The translations under genes and the position numbers were made by a program. This document shows, one piece after another, positions 43,313 to 52,151 of a stretch of DNA of 64,000 nt. Under the pieces are notes generated by a model. The model had not been told where the DNA came from. It did not search any database and saw only the letters and a list, made by a program, of their open reading frames with translations. Within the stretch, counting starts at the first letter, position 1. Every line of letters begins with the position of its first letter. Source of the stretch: Devosia sp. FJ2-5-3. Its GTDB lineage: Bacteria > Pseudomonadota > Alphaproteobacteria > Rhizobiales > Devosiaceae. Location of the stretch: assembly GCF_029201545.1 (NCBI RefSeq), contig NZ_CP104007.1, positions 4,128,993-4,192,992 of the forward strand, given 5' to 3'.

Positions 43313-44191
43313 CTAGGATGCCCCCTGCGGGTCATGTCCACTGAACAGCGAACCGTATCGGTTGAGAAGAATGGCGATCCGCTCGGTGACAGCCCGCACT
43401 GCCGGGTGGTGGCGCTCCTCGTGGTGACAGACGAGCCATTGCTCGGTCTCGAGTTCGGTGATGAGCGGGGCAATACGGATGAGGCGCGGATCGGCGTCAC
43501 CCACGAAACAGGGAAAGACCGAAAGGCCGGCCCCATTGGCGACCAGTTCGCGCACGCTCATGGCATCGTTGCCCCGCACGGCGATCCGGTCGGCATGGCG
43601 CGCCTGCAGCCATCTGGCCGACTGTGTCTGGGGAGCTCCACTCCCAGCCAGGCCAACAAAATAGCCGGCCGCCACCCCGTTGATCAATTGGCGCCCGGAA
43701 TAGAGGCCATAGGCGACTGTGCCCACCCGCCGCCCGGCGAGATAGGGCTCGGTCGGACGCTGGTTGCGGATGCCGATATCGGCATTGCGCCGGCCAATAT
43801 CGATCTTCTCGTTCGCCGTCACCAGTTCGAGCCCGAATTTGTCCTCGACCGACCAGATTTCGCCGACGTGGCTGGCGAGAAAGGCCGACGTCCAGGCGCC
43901 GGCCGACACGCGGACGGTACGAGCGCCCATGGCGCCGTCTTTCCAGCGCTTGAGCGCCAGCATGGCAGCCTCGACCTCGTCGGCCCGGGCCAGGAGATCC
44001 TCACCCGCCGGGGTCAGGGCATAGCCGGACTGGCTGCGTCTGAAGAGTGCTTCACCCATGGCGGCCTCGAGCGCCGCGAGACGCCGTCCCAGCGTCGGCG
44101 CTGAAAGCCCCGTCGTCTCGGTCGCCGCGCTGAGACCGCCAAGGCGCGCGACTGCCAGAAACAGTCTCAGATCATCCCAATCGAAATCCAT
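43313..44191 (-). CDS. LysR-family transcriptional regulator
   Basis: 292 residues. N-terminal winged helix (DDLRLFLAVARLGGLSAA, LSAPTLGRRLAALEAAMG). The effector domain has ADIGIRNQRP. Target unknown. It is divergent from the DUF1127 peptide gene across 178 bases. Confidence 0.88.
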   Translation of the reverse strand: MDFDWDDLRLFLAVARLGGLSAATETTGLSAPTLGRRLAALEAAMGEALFRRSQSGYALTPAGEDLLARADEVEAAMLALKRWKDGAMGARTVRVSAGAWTSAFLASHVGEIWSVEDKFGLELVTANEKIDIGRRNADIGIRNQRPTEPYLAGRRVGTVAYGLYSGRQLINGVAAGYFVGLAGSGAPQTQSARWLQARHADRIAVRGNDAMSVRELVANGAGLSVFPCFVGDADPRLIRIAPLITELETEQWLVCHHEERHHPAVRAVTERIAILLNRYGSLFSGHDPQGAS

Positions 44192-44369
44192 TTTTCATTC
44201 CTGAAATAGCGCTTTCGTTCTTGGATATACCAAAACTCCTCAATTCAGAGCAGTTTTGTCGTCGCCCGCCAAGTTAGGCGGTTACCTACCCGCGCATCTT
44301 TTCAGAATTGAAACGCCGAATTCCCCTTTGGTGAACGCCTGTCGTTGCGCAGATTTTGGAGACGAAGCC

Positions 44370-44516
44370 ATGTTCAAACCCATCATTCACCGCATTCGCA
44401 ACTGGCACCAGCGCCAGGATGCTATCCGTCGCCTTCGCTGGCTTGACGATCATCTGCTCTACGACATCGGCACGAGCAAGGATGATCTGCCGCGCTTCAT
44501 CCGGGACAAGGTCTAG
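44370..44516 (+). CDS. DUF1127 small basic protein
   Basis: 48 residues. Arg-rich N-terminus followed by LRWLDDHLLYDIGTSKDDL, the DUF1127 signature. TGGAG lies 10 bases before the ATG. In Agrobacterium and Rhodobacter such peptides affect RNA and phosphate or stress physiology. A longer in-frame start at 44256 lacks support. Confidence 0.88.
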   Translation: MFKPIIHRIRNWHQRQDAIRRLRWLDDHLLYDIGTSKDDLPRFIRDKV

Positions 44517-44535
44517 CAGACCGGAGTTGATGCAC

Positions 44536-44562
44536 AAAAAAAGCCGCCCGAAAACGGGCGGC
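44536..44562 (-). terminator. Rho-independent terminator of the RlpA-like gene
   Basis: On the minus strand: GCCGCCCG-TTTT-CGGGCGGC, perfect 8-bp stem followed by seven T. Confidence 0.88.
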
Positions 44563-44590
44563 TGCAACGTCGGGTGAGACGTTGAAGGGA

Positions 44591-44944
44591 TTACATCTTT
44601 TCGATGCAGACCGAAGTTACACCGCGATTGCGGAAACCCAGTTCCGAGGCCGCTGCCTTGGAGAGATCGATGATACGCTTGCCGTGGAAAGGACCGCGGT
44701 CATTTATGACGACCTGAATGGATTTTCCCGAATTCTGGTCGGTGACACGCAGTTTGGTGCCAAACGGAAGGGAACGATGCGCCGCCGTCATGGCGTTCTC
44801 GTTGAAGGTTTCACCCGATGCGGCCCTCTTCCCATGGAAGCCGGGGCCATACCAGGATGCGCCACCACATTGTGCATAGGCTGCCGTCGATGAGGCGGCG
44901 AGGACTGCCGCACACAGGGCGACGGAAACGGCTCTTCTGATCAA
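44591..44944 (-). CDS. RlpA-like double-psi beta-barrel protein
   Basis: 117 residues starting at TTG 44944; the signal peptide ends at AAYAQ. The mature protein, CGGASWYGPGFHGKRAASGE to INDRGPF and IDLSKAAA, is a bare RlpA/DPBB domain without SPOR. Possibly a lytic transglycosylase or peptidoglycan binder. The frame stays open to 45088, but the signal peptide begins at the TTG. Confidence 0.83.
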   Translation of the reverse strand: MIRRAVSVALCAAVLAASSTAAYAQCGGASWYGPGFHGKRAASGETFNENAMTAAHRSLPFGTKLRVTDQNSGKSIQVVINDRGPFHGKRIIDLSKAAASELGFRNRGVTSVCIEKM

Positions 44945-45323
44945 TGGTCTGTGCTCACTGAAGTTATCGATGAGCGCTGAGTAAGGGGGTGGAACGTCGG
45001 GAATAAGGGCAGATTGCCCGTAAGTGCCTCCCAAGAGGCCCACTGTTGCAGCTTTGCCGCACAGATCTGGCTCTATTTCATTAACCACTCGGTCCGAATT
45101 GATCGAGACTGTAGAATGAGAATCTCAAGATCTACGTATTCTTCGCCCATAGCGGCGAGATTCAGTGGAGGCGCGAAACCTCGTTCCGTATTGTGTCAGA
45201 TGGGCAACGGTTTCATCAAACATCGGTGATTTCGCAGATATCCCGCCCATTTGGGGCTGTGAATAGCGTGCACTTTTCGGATCCGGAGCCAATTGCGAAG
45301 AGATTGTGACCAAATTGGTCGCG
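44945..45323. other. 379-base gap
   Basis: Upstream region of the RlpA-like gene and the tail side of the beta-CASP gene. A frame extends to 45088, but I judge it untranslated. No clear promoter, repeat or RNA gene seen. Confidence 0.5.
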
Positions 45324-46976
45324 CTATTCGTCTAGCGCACCCGGCTCCCGTATAAGTCCCTTTGCCGCCATCGCTGCTGTGGGCGGGGCCCCCAATGCAG
45401 ACAGTTCTGCCTCCAGCGCCACCATCAGCCTGAGCTTTTCCTCATCGGGAATGCTGTGCAGGCGCTGGCTGAGGCGGATGGTGAAATCGGAAAACAGATT
45501 GTGCCAGTCACTGGAAAGCTGTGCCGGATCGATGCGGCGGGTTTCGGGGACACGCGCCGCCCTTATCCCCTGGGCGCTGAGTTCGAAGTAATCGTCGATC
45601 TGGGGCAGGATGACCTGGTCCCCACCCAGCCCGATCGTTGTCAACGCTTGGCGCAGCGCGGTGCGTTCCGCGTCTTCGCCATGGGTCAGGAACACCGCAC
45701 CATGCGCGGGAAGTCGACCGCGGATCCAGTCCACCAGTTCGGAATGATCCGCATGGGCGGAATAATTGCCCAATGACCGGATCTGCGCCCGCACAGGCAC
45801 GAGCGTGCCGTGGATGCGGACCTCTTTGGCGCCGGACAGGATGATCTGGCCCAGCGTGCCAGGGGCCTGGTACCCTACGAAGAGCACCGTCGCGTTTGCC
45901 CGAATGAGATTGTTGCGCAGATGGTGCTTGATGCGGCCGGCATCGGCCATCCCGGAGGCGGACATGATGATCGCCCCGCCCTTGATGGCGTTGAGGGCCT
46001 TGGAATCCTCCACGGCCTCGATGATCCGGAAGCGGGGATCGTTGAAGAGTTCGTCGGCAGTGAGTTCGGTGTCCTCGAACATTTTTGCATATTTGCGGTA
46101 GACGCCCGTCACCTTGCTGGCGAGGGGACTGTCGAGGACGACGATGCGGGGGTCGATTTCACCGTCGCGGATCAAGACGCCGATGTCGTGGAGCAGTTCC
46201 TGGCTGCGCTCGACGGCAAAGGCGGGAATGACCAGATTGCCGCCCCGCTGCAGGGCCGTGACGATCTCGGCCTTGAGCGCCTGGCGGCGCTGGACCAGTG
46301 TGTAGTCTTCGCGCTCACGCCCCCCATAGGTGCTTTCGCAGAGGATATAGTCAAAGCCGGACGGTCCCTCCGGCTCGGCGTAAAAGACCTTCTCGTCCGG
46401 CCCGATATCGCCCGAGAACATCAGCCGCACGGGGCGACCCTCGCCATTGCTGACCTCCACCTCAATCGAGGCCGAACCGATGATATGACCGGCATTCCAG
46501 TAGCGGGCGCGCACGCCCGGCCCCGGCTCGATCCATTCGCCATAGGCGCAGGTCCGCCGGTGCTTGAGGCTCTCTTCGGCGTCGGCCATGGTGTAGAGCG
46601 GCCGCGCCGGTTCATCGCCACGGCGCCCGCGTTTGCGGGTTTCGCGCTCGGCCTCGCTTTCCTGGATGCCGGCGCTGTCTGGCAGCAGATATTCGAGCAG
46701 GCCCGCCGTGGGCTCGGTCATCCACATCGGCCCGCGCCAACCCTGGGCGTAGAGCTTTGGCAACAGCCCCGCATGGTCGATATGGGCGTGGGTGAGGAGG
46801 AGGAAGTCGATGGTCCTGGGGTCGAACGGGGTGGGCTTGAGGTTAAGGTCCCTGACGCTCTTATTGCCCTGGAAGAGACCGCAATCGACGAGGAATTGCC
46901 CCTGTGGGTGGACGATGCGATAGCACGAGCCGGTCACGGTGCCCGCCGCACCGTGGAAATGCAGGGTGATCGTCAT
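45324..46976 (-). CDS. beta-CASP metallo-beta-lactamase-fold RNase
   Basis: 550 residues. Motif 2 THAHIDHAG and a further metal ligand in NAGHIIGSA. The beta-CASP region has ASGMADAGRIKHHL, and NYSAHADHSELVDWI is the RMMBL end. Such proteins process RNA (CPSF73/Ysh1-like). The C-terminal 90 residues form a helical extension. Complete. Confidence 0.9.
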   Translation of the reverse strand: MTITLHFHGAAGTVTGSCYRIVHPQGQFLVDCGLFQGNKSVRDLNLKPTPFDPRTIDFLLLTHAHIDHAGLLPKLYAQGWRGPMWMTEPTAGLLEYLLPDSAGIQESEAERETRKRGRRGDEPARPLYTMADAEESLKHRRTCAYGEWIEPGPGVRARYWNAGHIIGSASIEVEVSNGEGRPVRLMFSGDIGPDEKVFYAEPEGPSGFDYILCESTYGGREREDYTLVQRRQALKAEIVTALQRGGNLVIPAFAVERSQELLHDIGVLIRDGEIDPRIVVLDSPLASKVTGVYRKYAKMFEDTELTADELFNDPRFRIIEAVEDSKALNAIKGGAIIMSASGMADAGRIKHHLRNNLIRANATVLFVGYQAPGTLGQIILSGAKEVRIHGTLVPVRAQIRSLGNYSAHADHSELVDWIRGRLPAHGAVFLTHGEDAERTALRQALTTIGLGGDQVILPQIDDYFELSAQGIRAARVPETRRIDPAQLSSDWHNLFSDFTIRLSQRLHSIPDEEKLRLMVALEAELSALGAPPTAAMAAKGLIREPGALDE

Positions 46977-47084
46977 GACGGCTCCTCATTCCTCGCCCCT
47001 CCTGTCGGAGTAAGCCTTACTCGCTCGTCCTTGTCGAGAAGGCCGCGACGAACACGCGGCCGACACAGCAAGAGGAGAATTGAA

Positions 47085-47435
47085 ATGACCTATGTCGACG
47101 GCTTTGTCGCCGCGGTTCCCCGGGCCAATAAGGAACTCTACATTTCCCACGCCCGGGCTGCGGCCGAGCTCTTCACGCAATGGGGCGCCCTACGGGTGGT
47201 CGAGAACTGGGGCGACGACGTGCCCCCGGGCGAACACACCGATTTCCAGCGTGCTGTACAGGCCAAGGATGACGAAGTGATCGTTTTTTCCTGGATCGAA
47301 TATCCAGACAAGGCGACGCGGGACGCCATTCAGAAGCGGATGATGGGCCCGGAAATGGCAGAGTTTCCCGAAATGCCCTTTGACGGCAAGCGGATGATCT
47401 TCGGCGGCTTCAACACTCTGTTCGCGCTCGGCTGA
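47085..47435 (+). CDS. DUF1428 family protein
   Basis: 116 residues, YVDGFVAAVPRANKELY to FDGKRMIFGGF, the full DUF1428 length. Ferredoxin-like dimeric alpha-beta barrel family of unknown function. AGGAG precedes the ATG. Divergent from the beta-CASP gene. Confidence 0.9.
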   Translation: MTYVDGFVAAVPRANKELYISHARAAAELFTQWGALRVVENWGDDVPPGEHTDFQRAVQAKDDEVIVFSWIEYPDKATRDAIQKRMMGPEMAEFPEMPFDGKRMIFGGFNTLFALG

Positions 47436-47477
47436 CCGTCCCGTGTGCCCCGCCGGCCAGCGGGGCCGGCCCCGCGG

Positions 47478-48029
47478 TCAGCGGGGCGCGCGCTTGGCGA
47501 GGATGCGCTGAAGGGTGCGTCGATGCATGTTGAGCCGGCGGGCCGTCTCGGAGACATTGCGATCGCACAATTCATAGACGCGCTGGATATGCTCCCAGCG
47601 TACCCGATCGGCCGACATCGGGTTTTCCGGCGGCTCGGGCTTGTCCTCGCCCGTCGCCAGCAGCGCATTGATGACGTCGTCGGCATCTGCGGGCTTGGAC
47701 AGGTAGTCCATCGCCCCCAGCTTGACGGCCGTCACCGCGGTGGCGATGTTGCCATAACCGGTCAGCACCACCGCGCGGGCGTCGGGCCGCTTCTGGTGGA
47801 GGGCAGAAACCACGTCGAGGCCATTGCCATCTTCGAGCCTGAGATCGACCACGGCGAAAGCCGGCGGTTTTTCGGCAACGGCGGACAGGCCCGCCGAAAC
47901 CGTCGATGCGGTCCGGACGTCAAAGCCACGGCGCACCATGGCGCGCTCGAGGCGGGTGAGAAAGGCCAGGTCGTCATCGACCAGCAAAAGGCTGGGATCT
48001 GTGGCTAGAAGGTCTTCGATGGTGCTCAT
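47478..48029 (-). CDS. regA: redox response regulator RegA/ActR/PrrA
   Basis: 183 residues. Receiver domain with LLVDDD and phospho-acceptor Asp62 in VVDLRLEDG. The C-terminal Fis-type HTH, NVSETARRLNMHRRTLQRIL, is nearly invariant in RegA. Controls respiration, carbon and nitrogen metabolism with redox state. 26 bases downstream of regB. Confidence 0.94.
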   Translation of the reverse strand: MSTIEDLLATDPSLLLVDDDLAFLTRLERAMVRRGFDVRTASTVSAGLSAVAEKPPAFAVVDLRLEDGNGLDVVSALHQKRPDARAVVLTGYGNIATAVTAVKLGAMDYLSKPADADDVINALLATGEDKPEPPENPMSADRVRWEHIQRVYELCDRNVSETARRLNMHRRTLQRILAKRAPR

Positions 48030-48055
48030 GCCTTCTCCTTATGCCCTCGAGGGCT

Positions 48056-49393
48056 TTACGTCAAAACCCGCGCTGCGGATTGCTTGACAACGGCTTCACG
48101 GCTCCAAACGATCCGAACCTGGGCGTGGCCGACCGCTTTCTCGTTCTCGAAGGTCAGTTTGGCGCCTGTACGCTCCAGAAGCGTCTTGGCGATGAAGATG
48201 CCCAAGCCGAGCCCCCCAGGCTGGTCGGCATCGACCCCATTGGGATCGCGCGGACGGCTGGTAAGGTAGGGTTCGCCGAGGCGCGCCACCAGTTCGGGCG
48301 CAAAGCCAGGTCCATCATCGGTGATGCGCACGATGATGCGGCTCTGGTCCCAGGATGTTTCGATGCGCACGGTCTGGCTGGCGAAATCAGTGGCGTTCTC
48401 GATGATGTTGCCCAGTCCATAGAGTAGACCGACGCTGCGCGGAAAGACCGGCGCGGGCCCGGCGACGCTATCGCTGTCGAAGAGAATGACCTTGCCCCGG
48501 CCCTCATGCGGACGCGCCACTTCGGCCAGGATGTCGGTGAGCGGGGCCTCGGCGAAGGGATCGGTCGGGTCGCTGCCGCCCAGATTGCGCAGCTTGGCCA
48601 GAATGGCGCGACACCGCGCCGCCTGGGAAATGATCAGTTCCACGTCCTCGGCCAGTTGGCTGCCCTGTTCCACCTCGGCCCGCATCTCTTTTGCGGCGAG
48701 GGAAATGGTGGAGAGCGGCGTGCCCAATTCATGCGCGGCGGCCGCGGCCATGCCATCGAGCGCGGAGAGTTGCTCCCGGCGGGACAGGGCCAGTTCAGTG
48801 GCCGCCAGGGCGTCGGCGATGAGCCGCGAATCATTAGCGACCTTATTGGTATAGGCGGCGATGAAGGCGATGCCGCAGACGATTGCCACCCAGATGCCGA
48901 TGACGAAAACGCGGTGAAAGGCCAGGTGCTCCCCTGGCATCCACGGCAGGGGAAGGTGAAAGACCGAAAGGATGGAGGCGATGATCGCCGCAAACAGGGC
49001 GATGATCAGCGTTTCCCGCTGCGGCAGGGTCGTCGCGGAAACGGAGACCGGCGCCAGCAACAAAAGCGAAAACGGATTTTGCAGCCCCCCCGTCAGGGCC
49101 AGGAGCCCGCCGAGCTGGCAAAGATCGCAGGCCAGGAGAATGGCAGCAAAACCGGGCGCCAGATGGGCGCGAAATCCATAACGCAGGACCAGGCCGATAT
49201 TGAGCGCGGCAGAAAGCGCGATCAGCGCCAGGCATTCGAACAGTGGCAGGGAGAAACCAAGGCCGAATTCGACGAAAAACACCCCGATCGTCTGCCCGGC
49301 CACGGCCAGCCAGCGCAGCAGCACGAGCGACTGCAGACGCAAGGGACGCCAAACGGGCGCCATGTCCGGTCTCGAAACTGCATCAATGCTCAT
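48056..49393 (-). CDS. regB: redox sensor histidine kinase RegB/ActS/PrrB
   Basis: 445 residues with about six membrane helices. The quinone-binding motif GGLQNPF is at 102-108, and the H-box HELGTPLSTI has His221. The redox-active Cys is near 261 (SQAARCRAIL), and the ATPase domain has GLGNIIENA and DDGPGF. Forms a two-gene operon with regA. The usual senC and hvrA neighbours are absent. Confidence 0.94.
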   Translation of the reverse strand: MSIDAVSRPDMAPVWRPLRLQSLVLLRWLAVAGQTIGVFFVEFGLGFSLPLFECLALIALSAALNIGLVLRYGFRAHLAPGFAAILLACDLCQLGGLLALTGGLQNPFSLLLLAPVSVSATTLPQRETLIIALFAAIIASILSVFHLPLPWMPGEHLAFHRVFVIGIWVAIVCGIAFIAAYTNKVANDSRLIADALAATELALSRREQLSALDGMAAAAAHELGTPLSTISLAAKEMRAEVEQGSQLAEDVELIISQAARCRAILAKLRNLGGSDPTDPFAEAPLTDILAEVARPHEGRGKVILFDSDSVAGPAPVFPRSVGLLYGLGNIIENATDFASQTVRIETSWDQSRIIVRITDDGPGFAPELVARLGEPYLTSRPRDPNGVDADQPGGLGLGIFIAKTLLERTGAKLTFENEKAVGHAQVRIVWSREAVVKQSAARVLT

Positions 49394-49537
49394 GGTTGTG
49401 GCTTCCAGTGCGACTAAGTTTGCGCGCCATAGGGAGGAAAAACGTCGGTTTCAAGCAGAAAAACCCCATAGGCACATCCTTGATCCCGTCAAAGCCGGGA
49501 CCAAATTAGGCTCATCGTGACTGGGAGACGAAACGAA

Positions 49538-49987
49538 ATGAACACAGCAATCATCAAACCGCAATGGTCGCCCCTGACCATCGCCCTCATGGTCCTCGGC
49601 TTTATCCTCTTCTGGCCAATCGGCCTGGCCATCCTTGGCTACATCCTGTGGGGTGAGAAGTTCGGCGGCTCCGCCGAAAAGGCCCAGGCCTATTGGAACA
49701 AAGGATGCGGCTTTATGCGAAACAACACTGGCCATCGCGGCTTCGGCGGGCAGAATTTCGCCTCGACCGGCAATGCCGCCTTCGATGACTATCGTGCCGA
49801 CCAGCTCAAGCGCCTCGAGGAAGAGCGCGCCCGTCTCGATGCCGAGATCGACGCCTTCCAGGAATATATGGCCAATCTGCGCAAGGCCAAGGATCGCGAA
49901 GAGTTCGATCGCTTCATGAGCGAACGCCGTGGCAACCGCCAGGGTTATGGCGATACCAACCAGGACAATGGGAACCACAACGGCTAA
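49538..49987 (+). CDS. DUF2852 membrane protein
   Basis: 149 residues. One strong membrane segment (LTIALMVLGFILFWPIGLAILGY), then a Gly-rich stretch and a coiled-coil-like region (LKRLEEERARLDAEIDAF). DUF2852 is alphaproteobacterial and uncharacterised. GGAG lies upstream of the ATG. Confidence 0.88.
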   Translation: MNTAIIKPQWSPLTIALMVLGFILFWPIGLAILGYILWGEKFGGSAEKAQAYWNKGCGFMRNNTGHRGFGGQNFASTGNAAFDDYRADQLKRLEEERARLDAEIDAFQEYMANLRKAKDREEFDRFMSERRGNRQGYGDTNQDNGNHNG

Positions 49988-50037
49988 AGCCGCCCCCTTT
50001 CCTGCCTTCATACGGTCCTCCCCTGTGACCTGACTGG

Positions 50038-50062
50038 CGCCCCGCAAGGGGCGTCTTTTTTT
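50038..50062 (+). terminator. Rho-independent terminator of the DUF2852 gene
   Basis: CGCCCC-GCAA-GGGGCG followed by TCTTTTTTT, 51 bases after the stop. Confidence 0.85.
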
Positions 50063-50153
50063 ATGACCGGCCCGTGTCGGCACACGTCGAAACAGGCCAG
50101 ACGGGGAAGCGGTTTCCGTCTAGACTGCGACGATCGATTCCTCGCGTTCCGCC

Positions 50154-50903
50154 ATGTTCTCCTTCCTTCGCCAGAAATCAGCGCCGCCCGCCCGCACCCA
50201 GCTCGATATCGACGGCCGGGTAGTGGACGTGACCGTGCGGGTCAGCAAGCGGGCGCGTGCCTTTCGTCTTTCCCTTCCGGCAACCGGGCCATTGCTCACG
50301 CTGCCGGAAAAGGCGCGCTGGAGCGATGCAGAGGCTTTCCTGAACCGCCACAGGCATTGGCTCGCCGCGCGCCTGCCCCGCACCCCCACGGTCCAAAGTC
50401 TTGCCCACGGCAGCATCGTGCCGCTGCGCGGCGTGCCCCATCGCATCGTGGCCACCGGCGCGGTCCGCGGGCGCGTCGCTATGGATGAGACGGCCGATGG
50501 CCCCGCCCTCCTCGTGCCGGGCGCCCCGGAGCACCAGCCAAGGCGGCTCTATGACTGGCTCAAGATTGTCGCGCTTGAGGATCTTACCGAACGCAGCCTG
50601 TTTCACGCCGCGCGGCTGGACGTCAGCGTCAAGCAGATCCGCCTGCGCAGCCAGTCGAGCCGCTGGGGCTCGTGCTCGTCGACCGGTGCCATCAACTACA
50701 ATTGGCGGCTGATCCTGGCCCCACCCTTCGTGCTCGACTATGTCGCCGCCCATGAGGTGGCACACCTGGTCGAGATGAACCATTCGCCCGCCTTCTGGGC
50801 GACTGTCGAGCGGACGCTGCCGGACATGGAGCGCGGTCGGGCGTGGCTTAAATCACACGGTCGCCAACTCATGGCGTGGCAACCGCCCCAGGGCGAGGCT
50901 TGA
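50154..50903 (+). CDS. YgjP-type metallopeptidase domain protein
   Basis: 249 residues. Zinc site HEVAHLVEMNHSPAFW (HExxH with a downstream His) and RSQSSRWGSCSSTGAINYNWRL match the YgjP/DUF45 family. Cytoplasmic; substrate unknown. Weak ribosome site. Confidence 0.88.
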   Translation: MFSFLRQKSAPPARTQLDIDGRVVDVTVRVSKRARAFRLSLPATGPLLTLPEKARWSDAEAFLNRHRHWLAARLPRTPTVQSLAHGSIVPLRGVPHRIVATGAVRGRVAMDETADGPALLVPGAPEHQPRRLYDWLKIVALEDLTERSLFHAARLDVSVKQIRLRSQSSRWGSCSSTGAINYNWRLILAPPFVLDYVAAHEVAHLVEMNHSPAFWATVERTLPDMERGRAWLKSHGRQLMAWQPPQGEA

Positions 50904-50952
50904 GAGGTCCTTTGCCACCTTCCCGCCCCAATCGTGAGCGCTAGAGCAGGGT

Positions 50953-51291
50953 ATGCAGCGTCTTGTGGCCCTTATCGCCGTCATCTTTTCCTTCGCGACC
51001 ATCGCGGGAAGCACGACGGCTTATGCCCACCGCTACATCAGCACCCCGATCGTGGTCCTGAACATGGTGGACGCCGAGAACGTCTCGATCCCCGTCACCG
51101 TATCGGTGCAGCGGGGCGAGATTGACCTCGGCTCTGGCATTATCATGCCATTCGGTTCTCTTTACGCCATCACCGTCGACGGACAGGTCGCGCTACCCCC
51201 TGCGGAACGAGACGCTCCGACACCCAATGTCCGGTCACATCTGCCTTTCGGCATGGCCGAGCGACTGCTGCGCCCACCCCGGGCGGCCTGA
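50953..51291 (+). CDS. secreted hypothetical protein
   Basis: 112 residues with a signal peptide ending in AYAH. The mature part is beta-rich (VVLNMVDAENVSIPVTVSVQ), with no Cys. No family recognised. It precedes the L,D-transpeptidase by 67 bases. Confidence 0.6.
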   Translation: MQRLVALIAVIFSFATIAGSTTAYAHRYISTPIVVLNMVDAENVSIPVTVSVQRGEIDLGSGIIMPFGSLYAITVDGQVALPPAERDAPTPNVRSHLPFGMAERLLRPPRAA

Positions 51292-51358
51292 CAGCGCCAC
51301 TCGTCACAGTTTTTAGTCTTCCCAGAACACCAGGCCCTCTGCGGGCCAAGGATATATT

Positions 51359-52075
51359 ATGCATTCTCTCACCGACGCGACGCTGTCGCGCCGCGCCCTG
51401 CTGGCTGGCCTTGCCAGCCTGGGTGCGCTGACCCTTGCCGGCTGCTCCACCACGGGCAGTGTTCGCAGCGCCGCGGCGCCCACTGAACCCCTGCGCCGCA
51501 CCGTGCCCCCTGACGTCTTGGCCATGTATTCGGCTCGCCCGGAAGAGGAATATCCGGTCCCGGCCGCCGACGTGTCCAATCTCGATCCGATCTACTGGCG
51601 TCAGGAGGTCGACAATCCCACGGGCGAGCCTGCTGGCTCCGTCGTCGTCGACACGGCCAACCGCTTCCTCTACTGGACCATGCCCAATGGGCGGGCCATG
51701 CGCTATGGCGTCGGCATCGGCCGCGCCGGCTTCGAGTGGGGCGGTCGCGCCCACATCGCCTACAAGCGCAAATGGCCGATCTGGACCCCACCGTCCGAAA
51801 TGGTCGATCGCCAGCCCGAGCTCGAAATGTATCGTCATGGCCAGCCCCCTGGCCTGCTCAATGCCCTGGGCGCCCGCGCCCTCTACATCCACCAGGGCAA
51901 TCGCGACACCATCTACCGCGTCCATGGCACCATGGATGTCGCCACCATCGGCAAGGCGGTTTCATCGGGCTGCGTGCGCCTCATCTTCCAGGACGTCATG
52001 GATCTTTATGAACGCGTCCCCAATGGCTCTCCCATCGTCGTGCTCCAGAGCCAGGCGCCAGAGGTCATCGTCTGA
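51359..52075 (+). CDS. L,D-transpeptidase (YkuD)
   Basis: 238 residues. N-terminal RRALLAG signal with a LAGC lipobox. The YkuD domain ends in IYRVHGTMD and the catalytic SSGCVRL. Makes 3-3 peptidoglycan cross-links or anchors proteins to the wall. Converges on the PBP1a gene across a bidirectional terminator. AAGGA precedes the ATG. Confidence 0.93.
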   Translation: MHSLTDATLSRRALLAGLASLGALTLAGCSTTGSVRSAAAPTEPLRRTVPPDVLAMYSARPEEEYPVPAADVSNLDPIYWRQEVDNPTGEPAGSVVVDTANRFLYWTMPNGRAMRYGVGIGRAGFEWGGRAHIAYKRKWPIWTPPSEMVDRQPELEMYRHGQPPGLLNALGARALYIHQGNRDTIYRVHGTMDVATIGKAVSSGCVRLIFQDVMDLYERVPNGSPIVVLQSQAPEVIV

Positions 52076-52100
52076 CCGGCTGCAAAGCCCAAGGCATAAA

Positions 52101-52137
52101 AAAGGCCCCGATGGTTTCATCGGGGCCTTTTTTTTGT
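52101..52137. terminator. bidirectional Rho-independent terminator
   Basis: AAAGGCCCCGATG (52101-52113), loop GTTT, CATCGGGGCCTTT (52118-52130), T-run after. Between the convergent L,D-transpeptidase and PBP1a genes. Confidence 0.92.
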
Positions 52138-52151
52138 GTCCTCGACTGGCT

